Positions 1-7,888 of a stretch of 21,619 nucleotides of DNA are shown piece by piece (the first letter of the stretch is position 1; the number at the start of each line of letters is the position of its first letter). A model generated the notes under the pieces. The model was not told where the DNA came from, made no database searches, and worked only from the letters and a program-made list of their open reading frames with translations. Where the stretch lies: contig JAUPVF010000011.1 of NCBI GenBank assembly GCA_030917185.1, forward strand, positions 1 to 21,619, written 5' to 3'. This DNA comes from Patescibacteria group bacterium (GTDB lineage: Bacteria > Patescibacteriota > Minisyncoccia > Phycocordibacterales > DATDWN01). The position numbers and the translations under genes are program-made.

Positions 1-982
1 TTACCAAAAGTCCAATAAGAGATGCTATGTATAGGTTACCAACACTGTATTGACCATTGTTTGCCATCAGAAGTTTGGTAATAGGATAGAATGAAATTGC
101 AGATAGAATACCTGTGACGATAAGCGATTTATATAATGCACCCATGATGTTTTGACTTTTACCAAGTCTAACAAACCATGTACCGATAATTGTTGTAATA
201 ATTGAGACAGCACCAATGAGAAGTGGGTATGTGACAGCGGATGATGTTGCACCAAAAATAGAACTACCAAGTAAAATTACAGCAATTGCGGATACTGCGT
301 ATGTTTCAAACAAGTCTGCTGACATACCTGCGCAGTCTCCAACGTTATCTCCCACGTTGTCTGCAATGACACCCGGGTTTCGTGGGTCATCTTCTGGGAT
401 ACCTGCTTCAATTTTACCTACCATATCTGTTCCAACATCGGCTCCTTTTGTAAAGATACCTCCGCCAAGTCGAGCAAATACTGAGATAAGAGATGCTCCA
501 TAACCAAGACCGATTAATGCAGTGAGATCTTTTGTCATCAGATAAAATCCAGATACTGAAAGGAGTCCAAGACCTACCACAAAAAGACCTGTCACTGTTC
601 CTCCTTCAAATGCCAAAGAAAGAGCGTCCTTGAGCCCATTTTTTGCCGCTTCTGCAGTGCGGACGTTTGCGCGAACAGAGATGTTCATGCCAACAAATCC
701 AGCAATTGCAGAAAAGACCGCCCCAATGATGAATGCACAGATTGTATTAAAAGAAAATCCGGCAAAAAACATGATTATTGCAATAACAAGGGCAACGAGA
801 CCAACCGTTTTGTATTGTCGGTTGAGGTATGCTTTTGCACCAGCTTGAATTGCAGATGCAATTTCAACCATTTTCCCAGAACCAGCTGGTTTTCGTAGTA
901 TCTTGTAAATGAGATAGACACCGTATGCGATGGCAATGGCACTTGCGATAAGTGCGTATACCAATATGTTATTTTCAGACAT
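1..982 (-). CDS. hppA: Membrane-bound proton-translocating pyrophosphatase, N-terminal half (partial)
   Basis: This is the N-terminal 327 codons of an H+-PPase, an integral membrane pump that couples pyrophosphate hydrolysis to ion export. The reverse-strand translation starts MSENNILVYALIAS and gives several long hydrophobic helices. Around residues 180-228 comes the family signature: GADVGTDMVGK, then the acidic stretch EDDPRNPGVIADNVGDNVGD, then CAGMSADLFETY. These are the pyrophosphate/Mg-binding segments of the family. The usual length is about 650-700 residues, so roughly half is missing beyond base 1. The site that decides K+ dependence lies in the missing half, so the subtype and the pumped ion (H+ or Na+) cannot be called. 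The start at 982 is the only ATG that leaves a sensible membrane N-terminus; no Shine-Dalgarno precedes it. It lies about 100 bases downstream of nusA on the same strand, with a hairpin in between. Confidence 0.93.
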   Translation of the reverse strand, partial: MSENNILVYALIASAIAIAYGVYLIYKILRKPAGSGKMVEIASAIQAGAKAYLNRQYKTVGLVALVIAIIMFFAGFSFNTICAFIIGAVFSAIAGFVGMNISVRANVRTAEAAKNGLKDALSLAFEGGTVTGLFVVGLGLLSVSGFYLMTKDLTALIGLGYGASLISVFARLGGGIFTKGADVGTDMVGKIEAGIPEDDPRNPGVIADNVGDNVGDCAGMSADLFETYAVSAIAVILLGSSIFGATSSAVTYPLLIGAVSIITTIIGTWFVRLGKSQNIMGALYKSLIVTGILSAISFYPITKLLMANNGQYSVGNLYIASLIGLLV

Positions 983-996
983 GTTGTTAATGTTTT

Positions 997-1020
997 GGAT
1001 GAAGAAATGTTATTTCATCC
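997..1020 (-). promoter_or_regulatory. Hairpin in the hppA leader
   Basis: On the minus strand GGATGAA and TTCATCC form a 7-bp stem around a 10-base loop, ending 14 bases before the hppA start codon. An alternative fold pairs GGAT with ATCC and GAAAT with ATTTC, with a 3-base bulge. There is no U-tract, so it is not a terminator. It could influence translation initiation or mRNA stability. The role is inference. Confidence 0.4.
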
Positions 1021-1043
1021 ATAATTATTATTAATTGTTCAAG

Positions 1044-1072
1044 ACTATACTATTTTTTTAGTAAAAAAGGAA
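1044..1072 (-). promoter_or_regulatory. Possible hppA promoter
   Basis: Read on the minus strand, TTCCTT (1067-1072) and TATAGT (1044-1049) are separated by 17 bases in the nusA-hppA gap. This would give a leader of about 55 bases holding the 997-1020 hairpin. The -35 is a poor match and co-transcription with nusA is equally possible. Confidence 0.35.
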
Positions 1073-1082
1073 GATATAATGA

Positions 1083-2234
1083 TTATTCATCATCACCTAA
1101 ATCAACCCCATCATCTTCGGGAAGTGAAGAATTTTCCTCGTATTGGTTAACTGATTTAATATCAATTTTCCAGCCAGTTAGTTTGGCTGCAAGACGAACG
1201 TTTTGACCTCCTTTGCCAATAGCAAGTGACTGTTGGTCTTCAGAAACCTCAACAACTGCTTGGTTATTTTTGTCATCAAGGATAACAGACAATACTTTTG
1301 CAGGGGACAAAGCGTCCTCAATAAATTTCTTTGGGTCCTCTGACCATTCAATAATATCTATTTTTTCACCACCAAGTTCTGACATAACAGTTGATACACG
1401 TACGCCACGTTGTCCAACCATTGATCCGACAGGGTCAATGTGTGAGTCTGCTGATGATACTGCTATTTTTGTTCGAGATCCTGCTTCACGGGCTATTGAT
1501 TTCACAACAACAGTTCCATTTGCGATTTCTGGGGCTTCTGTTTCAAACAATTTTTCTAGGAATTTTGGATGTGAACGTGATAATCGTAGAAATACGCCTT
1601 TACCACCTTCTTCTACGCGGTACAAATATGCGCGAATTCGCTCACCTTGACCGTATCGTTCGCCAGGAATCTGCTCTTCGTATGGCAATAGTCCTGTTGC
1701 TCGTCCCATATCAATAAACACATTGCCTCGTTCAACACGTTGCACTGTTCCAGATACGATTTCGCCTTCACGTTTACCATATTCACCCATAACAGATATT
1801 TTTTCTGCTTCACGGATTTTTTGCATAATAACTTGTTTTGCTGTTTGGGCTGCAATACGGCCATAATCATCATGATTTTCAAGAGGGAAAACCATTTCTT
1901 CACCCAATTCAACTCCTTTTTTGATGCGTCGGGCATCAGCAAGCATAATATGATGTTCTGGATTATACAACTCTTTATTTTCAGGTATTTCTTCACCTTC
2001 TTCTTGCTCCATAACAACAGTTGTTTCATCAACAACCACTTTGATTTGGAACATTTCTGTTTTTCCTGAATTCAGATCAAATTTAGCACGAACAATCTGG
2101 CCTTTTTTGCCGTACTCCTTTTTATATGCGGTTGCTAGAGCGAGTTCAATTGCCTCAATAATTTTTTCTTGAGGAATACCTCTCTCTTCTTCCAGTTGTG
2201 CGAGCACACTATTGATTACTTTAAGATCTAACAT
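1083..2234 (-). CDS. nusA: Transcription termination/antitermination factor NusA
   Basis: NusA binds RNA polymerase and nascent RNA to modulate pausing, termination and antitermination. With the start at 2234 the protein is 383 residues. It has an N-terminal polymerase-binding domain (about 1-150, opening MLDLKVINSVLAQLEEERGI), an S1 domain (about 156-222), then two KH domains: KH1 with GQRGVRV near 274-280, and KH2 with IGKGGQN at 339-345. The C-terminus is a short acidic tail, without the acidic repeats of gammaproteobacteria. The start was chosen because MLDLK matches the usual family N-terminus. An in-frame ATG at 2300 would add 22 residues (MLRSSTWTGHFF...) unlike the family, but it lies just 4 bases after a strong -10, so a leaderless longer form cannot be excluded. 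The gene is divergent from pilB. Confidence 0.95.
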   Translation of the reverse strand: MLDLKVINSVLAQLEEERGIPQEKIIEAIELALATAYKKEYGKKGQIVRAKFDLNSGKTEMFQIKVVVDETTVVMEQEEGEEIPENKELYNPEHHIMLADARRIKKGVELGEEMVFPLENHDDYGRIAAQTAKQVIMQKIREAEKISVMGEYGKREGEIVSGTVQRVERGNVFIDMGRATGLLPYEEQIPGERYGQGERIRAYLYRVEEGGKGVFLRLSRSHPKFLEKLFETEAPEIANGTVVVKSIAREAGSRTKIAVSSADSHIDPVGSMVGQRGVRVSTVMSELGGEKIDIIEWSEDPKKFIEDALSPAKVLSVILDDKNNQAVVEVSEDQQSLAIGKGGQNVRLAAKLTGWKIDIKSVNQYEENSSLPEDDGVDLGDDE

Positions 2235-2264
2235 ATATGATTTGTGAATAATTATAAATTTGGT

Positions 2265-2293
2265 AAAAAAATGGCCCGTCCAGGTGGACGAAC
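2265..2293 (-). terminator. Attenuator-like hairpin in the nusA leader
   Basis: On the minus strand GTTCGTCC (2286-2293) pairs with GGACGGGC (2274-2281), an 8-bp stem with two G-U pairs around loop ACCT. The bases CA and then seven Ts (2265-2271) follow. This has the form of an intrinsic terminator, placed between the nusA promoter and the nusA start at 2234. It suggests attenuation or autoregulation of nusA; that function is inferred. Confidence 0.5.
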
Positions 2294-2304
2294 GTAACAT
2301 ATAT

Positions 2305-2334
2305 ATAATATCATGCTAACGATATTATTGTCAA
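2305..2334 (-). promoter_or_regulatory. nusA promoter (consensus -35, extended -10)
   Basis: On the minus strand a perfect TTGACA (2329-2334) lies 18 bases from TATTAT (2305-2310), which is preceded by TGA, giving an extended -10. It is the best sigma-70-type promoter in the window. The predicted transcription start is near 2298, giving a leader of about 64 bases to the 2234 start, or almost no leader for the ATG at 2300. Confidence 0.75.
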
Positions 2335-2368
2335 ATTGATGCAAGATGTCTTTTCTTATACACATTTT

Positions 2369-2399
2369 TTGTGTGAGTAAGAAAAAATTTTGTTATAAT
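2369..2399 (+). promoter_or_regulatory. pilus operon promoter
   Basis: TGTTATAAT (2391-2399) is a perfect extended -10. A weak -35 (TTGTGT, 2369-2374) lies 19 bases upstream. The -10 ends 10 bases before the pilB ATG at 2410, which leaves a leader of only about 3-4 bases. No Shine-Dalgarno sequence can fit, so translation of pilB is probably leaderless. Confidence 0.7.
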
Positions 2400-2409
2400 T
2401 CGTGCATAT

Positions 2410-4161
2410 ATGCACATTGAAGAAGCACAACTTAAGGATTTTATACTTGACTCAGGTTTAGTATCACGTGCTGATGTTACTGCTGCCGAAAAAATTCACG
2501 AGGATACCAAAGAAAGTATCGGAAAGATATTGGTCCATAAAGGTAAAATCACCGAAGATGACTTACGTCGGATGCAAGCATACATTCTGGGTATCCCATT
2601 TGTTGATTTGAAATTGGAAAAAATTCCATTTGAGATTTTGTCTCTTATTCCTGAGCCAATTGCTCGTAATCACAACATTGTTGCGTTCAAAAAAACCGAC
2701 TCGACGCTGGAGGTTGCCATGTTGGATACAGAAGACTTGACTGCGATTGATTTTGTTAAAAAGAAAGTTGAATTAAAGATTTTGCCACGATTGACCGATG
2801 GGGAGTCCATGAAAAATGTGTTATTGCAGTATCAGAAGAGTCTTAAGGCAGAATTTGGTGAATTGATTCAAAAAGATGCGGTCGCACTCAAAAATGTACC
2901 CGATTCAAACGATGAAGATACAAGTGAAGAGGATTTGAAAAAGTTAGCAGACGATGTTCCTGTTGTTCGTATCGTGGATACGTTGTTAAAGCACGCTATT
3001 TTACAGGGAGCATCTGATATTCATATTGAACCACAAGAAGCAGAATTACTTGTGCGTTATCGTATTGATGGACTGTTGCATGACGCTATGATTTTGCCAA
3101 AAAATACCGCATCAAGTATCACTGCTCGTATTAAAGTTCTTTCAAGTTTGAAGTTGGATGAAAAACGTTTACCACAAGATGGACGTTTCAAAATAGATAT
3201 GAATGGGGAAAAAGTCTCATTTCGTGTGTCTACATTGCCAACATATTATGGTGAAAAAACAGTGATGCGTTTGTTGCGAGAAAATGTGTCAGGATTTACA
3301 TTGGAGGGGTTGTCCTTTCACGGAGAGGGTTTGGAGCGTATTCATCGGGCAATTAAATCAACAACTGGAATGATATTGACCACTGGACCAACTGGTTCTG
3401 GTAAAACAACCACGCTCTATACTATATTAGATATTTTGAATACTCCTGATGTAAACATTTCTACCATTGAGGACCCAGTTGAATATCAGATGAAACGAAT
3501 CAACCAGACACAGGTACGCCCTGAAATCGGGTTTACGTTTGCTAATGGACTCCGAACACTTGTTCGTCAGGATCCGGATATTATTATGGTTGGTGAAATT
3601 CGTGACAACGAAACAGCAAGTCTTGCTATCAATGCATCACTCACTGGTCACGTTGTGCTTTCAACTCTCCACACCAACTCTGCAGCGGGAGCGATACCAC
3701 GTTTGATTGATATGAAAGTAGAACCTTTCTTACTTGTTTCCACCATTAATGTCATTATCGCTCAACGATTGGTTCGTAAACTATCAGACCAGAAAGAAAA
3801 ATATACATTATCAAAAGCAGAACTACAAACGTTAGGGAAATCAGTTAATCTAACAAAAATACTTGATGCATTAAAAGAAGAAAAAATTGTTGGTAAAGGA
3901 GATACCTGGGACAATATCCCATTCTGGAGACCAAAAAAGGGAGCGGCATCGGAAGAGGGATATGCGGGACGTATTGGAATTCATGAGGTGCTTAAAGTTT
4001 CACCTACAATTAAAGAACTTATTATCAAAGGTGGTACCGGAGATGCTATCCAGAAACAAGCAGAGGATGAAGGAATGTTGACCATGATTGAGGACGGTAT
4101 TTTTCAAGTCGTGCGAGGGGAAACCACTATTGAAGAAGTTTTGCGTGTTATTTCAGAATAA
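2410..4161 (+). CDS. pilB: Type IV pilus assembly ATPase PilB (GspE/PulE family)
   Basis: This is the cytoplasmic hexameric ATPase that drives pilus extension. It has 583 residues. An N-terminal MshEN/GspE_N-type domain (about 1-140) is followed by the secretion ATPase core. The core holds Walker A GPTGSGKT at 326-333, the Asp box IEDPVE near 353-358, Walker B IIMVGE ending at E396, and the His box GHVVLSTLHT at 413-422. The zinc-binding tetracysteine segment found in many GspE/PilB proteins after QRLVRK is absent: the stretch LSDQKEKYTL has no cysteines. GYAGRIGIHEV, typical of the C-terminal domain, is present. It is the first gene of a plus-strand pilus operon, with pilC 14 bases downstream. 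The ATG at 2410 is set by the -10 box immediately upstream. It extends rather than retracts pili judging by its N-terminal domain; PilT proteins lack this domain. Confidence 0.96.
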   Translation: MHIEEAQLKDFILDSGLVSRADVTAAEKIHEDTKESIGKILVHKGKITEDDLRRMQAYILGIPFVDLKLEKIPFEILSLIPEPIARNHNIVAFKKTDSTLEVAMLDTEDLTAIDFVKKKVELKILPRLTDGESMKNVLLQYQKSLKAEFGELIQKDAVALKNVPDSNDEDTSEEDLKKLADDVPVVRIVDTLLKHAILQGASDIHIEPQEAELLVRYRIDGLLHDAMILPKNTASSITARIKVLSSLKLDEKRLPQDGRFKIDMNGEKVSFRVSTLPTYYGEKTVMRLLRENVSGFTLEGLSFHGEGLERIHRAIKSTTGMILTTGPTGSGKTTTLYTILDILNTPDVNISTIEDPVEYQMKRINQTQVRPEIGFTFANGLRTLVRQDPDIIMVGEIRDNETASLAINASLTGHVVLSTLHTNSAAGAIPRLIDMKVEPFLLVSTINVIIAQRLVRKLSDQKEKYTLSKAELQTLGKSVNLTKILDALKEEKIVGKGDTWDNIPFWRPKKGAASEEGYAGRIGIHEVLKVSPTIKELIIKGGTGDAIQKQAEDEGMLTMIEDGIFQVVRGETTIEEVLRVISE

Positions 4162-4175
4162 TTCATTTTTAATAT

Positions 4176-5396
4176 ATGCCACTATTTCATTATAAAGCAG
4201 TTGATTCAGAGGGTAAGCCCATAGAAGGGACTTTGGATACACAGGATAAGTTTTCTTTATACCAAGCAATTCGCAAAGAAGGCAACACTATTATATCCGC
4301 AGAGGAACAACACTCCTCATTTTCATTTTCTGTTTCAAAATATCTTCCTTTTTTGGGTGGTGTCAAAATGCACGATAAAATTACATTTGCTCGGAATTTG
4401 AGTCAAATGATTGATGCAGGACTGCCTATTACCCGAGGTTTATCTATTATGGAACGCCAAGCTCCTGAGAGTAGTACGTTTCGTGCTGTACTTAAAGGAT
4501 TAGGTGATTCACTGGCAAAAGGGAATACCTTTAGTGATTCCATGAAAAGTTATCCTGATGTTTTTTCTACACTTTTTGTGTCTATGGTTAAATCAGGTGA
4601 AGAGTCAGGTAATCTATCTACCGCATTGCGCAATGTTAGTTTACAGATGGAAAAATCATACCAGTTAAGCAAAAAAATTCGTGGCGCATTGATGTATCCT
4701 GCAGTTATTTTTTCATTGATGCTGGTGATTGGTGTTCTTATGATGGTATATATGGTACCTACATTAACAGCAACATTTGTTGGTTTGGGTATTAAATTGC
4801 CTTTGTCTACCCGAATGATTATTGCGGTAAGTAATTTTCTTAAAAACTATTTTGTCTTTGTGAGTTTTGGAACAATTGCCCTTGTTGGTTTTTTCGCTTA
4901 TTGGTTTAGAACAGCACATGGACAACGAGTATTGGATTTCGTAGCAATCCGGTTGCCTATTATTGGTCCTATTGTTAAAGAGATCAATGCGGCCCGTACT
5001 GCTCGAACATTGTCATCATTGTTGTCTTCTGGCGTTGATATTGTTGTCGCCATTGGTGTTACGCGAGAGGTGATTCAGAACTCATACTACAAAGAGGTTC
5101 TCAATGAAATTGAAAAAACAATCCAGAAAGGAGATCAGATTTCTGCTATTTTTTTGTCACATGAAAAATTGTATCCGCTATTTGTTGGTGAGATGGTTGC
5201 AGTTGGTGAAGAAACAGGAAAGATCGGTGACATGTTGCTTGGTGTTGCTACGTTCTATGAAGAGGAGGTTGATCAGCAAACTAAAGATATGTCATCCGTG
5301 ATTGAACCAGTGCTTATGATTATCATTGGGGCAGCAGTTGGTTTTTTTGCGATTTCAATGTTGGCTCCAACATATTCGTTGGCAGACGCATTATAA
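4176..5396 (+). CDS. pilC: Type IV pilus inner-membrane platform protein PilC (GspF family)
   Basis: PilC is the inner-membrane platform on which PilB acts to polymerise pilins. The 406-residue protein begins MPLFHYKAVDSEGKPIEGTL, the usual GspF opening. It has two GspF domains: one at about 70-190 (FARNLSQMIDAGLPITRGL) and one at about 270-390 (ARTLSSLLSSGVDIVVAI). Three membrane segments lie near 170-195, 220-243 and 375-397. The motif FVGEMVAVGEETGKIGDML in the second domain is typical of the family. Length and layout are complete. It follows pilB after 14 bases with no Shine-Dalgarno sequence and no promoter-like gap, so it is probably translated from the same mRNA. Confidence 0.96.
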   Translation: MPLFHYKAVDSEGKPIEGTLDTQDKFSLYQAIRKEGNTIISAEEQHSSFSFSVSKYLPFLGGVKMHDKITFARNLSQMIDAGLPITRGLSIMERQAPESSTFRAVLKGLGDSLAKGNTFSDSMKSYPDVFSTLFVSMVKSGEESGNLSTALRNVSLQMEKSYQLSKKIRGALMYPAVIFSLMLVIGVLMMVYMVPTLTATFVGLGIKLPLSTRMIIAVSNFLKNYFVFVSFGTIALVGFFAYWFRTAHGQRVLDFVAIRLPIIGPIVKEINAARTARTLSSLLSSGVDIVVAIGVTREVIQNSYYKEVLNEIEKTIQKGDQISAIFLSHEKLYPLFVGEMVAVGEETGKIGDMLLGVATFYEEEVDQQTKDMSSVIEPVLMIIIGAAVGFFAISMLAPTYSLADAL

Positions 5397-5450
5397 AAAA
5401 GTTGTTACGAGGGTTTTTGCTGGTTGAGGTTTGGTATGTGGTTTTGTGAA

Positions 5451-5456
5451 TATAAT
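5451..5456 (+). promoter_or_regulatory. Possible internal promoter -10 ahead of the minor pilin genes
   Basis: A perfect TATAAT ends 12 bases before the preferred ATG at 5469, the spacing seen at other promoters here. No convincing -35 lies 16-18 bases upstream. It could give separate expression of the three prepilin-like genes within the operon. It also argues for the start at 5469 over upstream TTG/ATG codons. Confidence 0.4.
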
Positions 5457-5468
5457 ATTTCGTTTCAG

Positions 5469-7268
5469 ATGTTACTTTTCAATAACAAGAAACAGTTTAA
5501 TAAAGGGTTCACATTTGCTGAACTTATTGTGGGAGTTGCGGTTTTTTCGGTTATTGTGGTTTCTGTTTACAACGCATACATGTCAATTTTGAATGTAATT
5601 TCTACAAGTAAAGCAAAGATTGATGCGATAGATTTGGCAAATGAACAAATAGAGATAGTGCGTAATTTGCCGTATGCTGATGTTGGTATTTCCGGTGGTA
5701 TTCCAAACGGAAAACTATTGCACACAGAAACGGTTGTCAGAGATAGTACTTCTTTTGTAGTTACCAAAACAATCCGTAATATTGACGATCCCTTTGATGG
5801 TGTAATTGGTGGCACTCCAAACGACATCAGTCCATCTGACTATAAACTGATTGAAATAGAAATTAATTGTGCAACCTGTAAAAACTTTAATCCGATGGTT
5901 GTAACGGGGCGTATTGCTCCAAAAAATCTTGAGTCAGCAGCTACAGAAGGTGCTTTGTTTGTTCGGGTGTTTGATGCCAATGGAAATCCTGTACCAGATG
6001 CAAATGTTCATGTTGAAAATAATATTGCTTCTCCCCATATCACAATTGATGATGTGACTAATAACCAGGGGATGTTTCAGTTAGTCGGTGTACCACCAGG
6101 AACAAATGCATACGAAATTACTGTTACAAAAAGTGGTTATACCACCGATAAGACATATGCAATTTCTGTCAGTAACCCAAACCCAACAAAACCACATGCA
6201 ACTGTGGCGTTACAACAAGTAACTCAACTTAGTTTTGTTATAGACCGAACGAGTTCTTTTGCTATCTCTTCTGTAACTGATTCTTGTAGCCAAGTTTCAA
6301 ATGTAGATTTTTCTATTGCGGGTAATAAAACAATTGGTTCAAGCCCGACTGTATTGAAATATAATCAAAACAAAGTAACCGATAGTAATGGTTTGTTAAC
6401 TTTGCCTAATATGGAATGGGATACATATGCTATCAATAATATTGATGCATCATATGATCTTGTCGGGATTAATCCGCCATCACCCGTGAGTCTTTCTCCT
6501 AATACCACACAAAACCTACAACTTATCGTTAAAGCAAAAAATCCAAACACATTACTTGTTAATGTAAAAGATAGTGCAACGATGTTACCCCTTTCTGGGG
6601 TGACAGTGACTCTGTCTAAAGCGGGATATACTAACACTAAAATCACAGGACTTGGGTTCCTTGGTCAAACTGACTGGTCGGGTGGATCTGGGCAGGGAAC
6701 ATCAACCAATGCAACAAAATATTTTTCTTCTGATGGAAATGTTGTGATAAATAATCCAATCGGTGATATTACACTCAAAAAAATATTTGGAGAGTTTGTT
6801 CCAAGTGCAGTATTGGAGTCATCAACCTATGACACAGGGGGAGTCAGTAATTTTCAACAAGTATCATGGAACCCTGTTGATCAACCGGTAGGTGCCGGTA
6901 CTCCAAATGTACGTGTTCAGATTGCAACCAACATTGATACATATACATGGGATTATAAAGGTCCAGACGGAACATCGGGTACATATTATACTTCTGCAAA
7001 TAAAAACATTAACTCGGTTCATAATGGTGATAGGTACCTGAGGTATAAAATGTTTCTTGATACCGCTTCAACTTCAACTGCACCGAATGTTTCAGATATA
7101 GCAGTGACATATACATATGCATGTACGCCACCGGGGCAAGTATTTTTCAATGGATTGTCTGGTACATACGACATTACATTTGAAAAAAGCGGGTATGTCA
7201 CTCAAACCACGAATATCAGTGTTTCATCGGACTGGCAGTCTCAAGATATAATAATGTCACCAGAATGA
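5469..7268 (+). CDS. Large minor pilin with type IV prepilin leader and carboxypeptidase-regulatory-like repeats
   Basis: A 599-residue surface protein with a class III prepilin signal. The leader is MLLFNNKKQFNKG, cut before FTFAELIVGVAV, with Glu at +5 and a single long hydrophobic helix. The ectodomain is far larger than in a normal pilin. It contains beta-sandwich modules of the carboxypeptidase-regulatory type: one at about 162-250 (ALFVRVFDANGNPVPDANV, later VTKSGYTTD), a related region at about 255-355, and another from about 360 (NTLLVNVKDSATMLPLSGV). A distinct domain at about 443-545 (LESSTYDTGG ... RYLRYKMFLDT) follows, then a short terminal module with YDITFEKSGYVTQ. This suggests a PilV-like tip or adhesin pilin, inferred from architecture. 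The start at 5469 gives a normal leader length; TTG 5424 or ATG 5436 would lengthen it. The stop overlaps the next start (ATGA). Confidence 0.85.
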   Translation: MLLFNNKKQFNKGFTFAELIVGVAVFSVIVVSVYNAYMSILNVISTSKAKIDAIDLANEQIEIVRNLPYADVGISGGIPNGKLLHTETVVRDSTSFVVTKTIRNIDDPFDGVIGGTPNDISPSDYKLIEIEINCATCKNFNPMVVTGRIAPKNLESAATEGALFVRVFDANGNPVPDANVHVENNIASPHITIDDVTNNQGMFQLVGVPPGTNAYEITVTKSGYTTDKTYAISVSNPNPTKPHATVALQQVTQLSFVIDRTSSFAISSVTDSCSQVSNVDFSIAGNKTIGSSPTVLKYNQNKVTDSNGLLTLPNMEWDTYAINNIDASYDLVGINPPSPVSLSPNTTQNLQLIVKAKNPNTLLVNVKDSATMLPLSGVTVTLSKAGYTNTKITGLGFLGQTDWSGGSGQGTSTNATKYFSSDGNVVINNPIGDITLKKIFGEFVPSAVLESSTYDTGGVSNFQQVSWNPVDQPVGAGTPNVRVQIATNIDTYTWDYKGPDGTSGTYYTSANKNINSVHNGDRYLRYKMFLDTASTSTAPNVSDIAVTYTYACTPPGQVFFNGLSGTYDITFEKSGYVTQTTNISVSSDWQSQDIIMSPE

Positions 7269-7888
7269 TTACAAATAACCAACAGTGTGATTCCAAAGGG
7301 TTTTCTCTTGCTGAAGTGGTGGTCAGTGTTGCTATTTTGAGTTTGCTGGCTGTTACAGTTGGAACGTTTCAGCGTGATGTTTTTTATGTAAATACCATGG
7401 CCCAGAGTAGTTTGAATGCTCAGTTTGATGCTCGGCACGTGGTTAAAACAATGGTCGCAGAGTTACGAAAAGCTTCACCATCAAGTCTTGGTTCATATCC
7501 GATTTTATTAGCGAGTCCAACTGCACTGACGTTTTACTCTGATCTTGATGGTAATGGTATTAAGGAACAAGTGAGATATTTTATGAGCGGGAAGAGTCTT
7601 AAAAAAGGAGTGATTACTCCAACAGGAAGTCCTCTTGCGTATAACGGCGGGAGTGAGGTTGTGACTACGCTTGTATCTGATGTTATTTCAAGTTCAACAT
7701 TGCCTATGTTTCAGTATTATTCATCCACATATGATGGGACAACATCAGCACTTGTGCAACCAGTGGTTGCTTCAAGTGTTCGTCTTATAAAAATAAATGT
7801 TATAATTGATAGAGATCCGGGGCGTGCGCCATCTCAGATTGTAACAACTTCTCAGGTAACATTGCGTAACATCAAGGATAATTTATGA
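7265..7888 (+). CDS. Type IV prepilin-like minor pilin (PilW/GspJ-like)
   Basis: A 207-residue protein with leader MITNNQQCDSKG cut before FSLAEVVVSVAILSLLAVTVG. Glu is at +5 and a hydrophobic assembly helix of about 20 residues follows. The C-terminal domain includes FDARHVVKTMVAELRKASPSS, LTFYSDLDGNGIKEQVRYF and IKINVIIDRDPGRAPSQIVT. The pattern of helix, then residues resembling YSDxxGNG, then a late RDPxRxP, is that of the GspJ/PilW minor pseudopilins. It overlaps the previous gene by ATGA and is itself overlapped by the next gene in the same way, indicating translational coupling. Probably part of the pilus tip or priming complex; assignment to GspJ versus PilW is not certain. Confidence 0.85.
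   Translation: MITNNQQCDSKGFSLAEVVVSVAILSLLAVTVGTFQRDVFYVNTMAQSSLNAQFDARHVVKTMVAELRKASPSSLGSYPILLASPTALTFYSDLDGNGIKEQVRYFMSGKSLKKGVITPTGSPLAYNGGSEVVTTLVSDVISSSTLPMFQYYSSTYDGTTSALVQPVVASSVRLIKINVIIDRDPGRAPSQIVTTSQVTLRNIKDNL

Noticed and set aside
1051..1070. Possible AT-only hairpin TTTTTTACTAAAAAA downstream of nusA as a terminator
   Set aside because: The stem is purely A/T with a three-base loop and is better explained by homopolymer runs; it is too weak to call.
1213..1650. Long open frame on the plus strand opposite nusA
   Set aside because: It is antisense to the conserved KH/S1 region of nusA, has no recognisable product or promoter and reflects the codon usage of the real gene.
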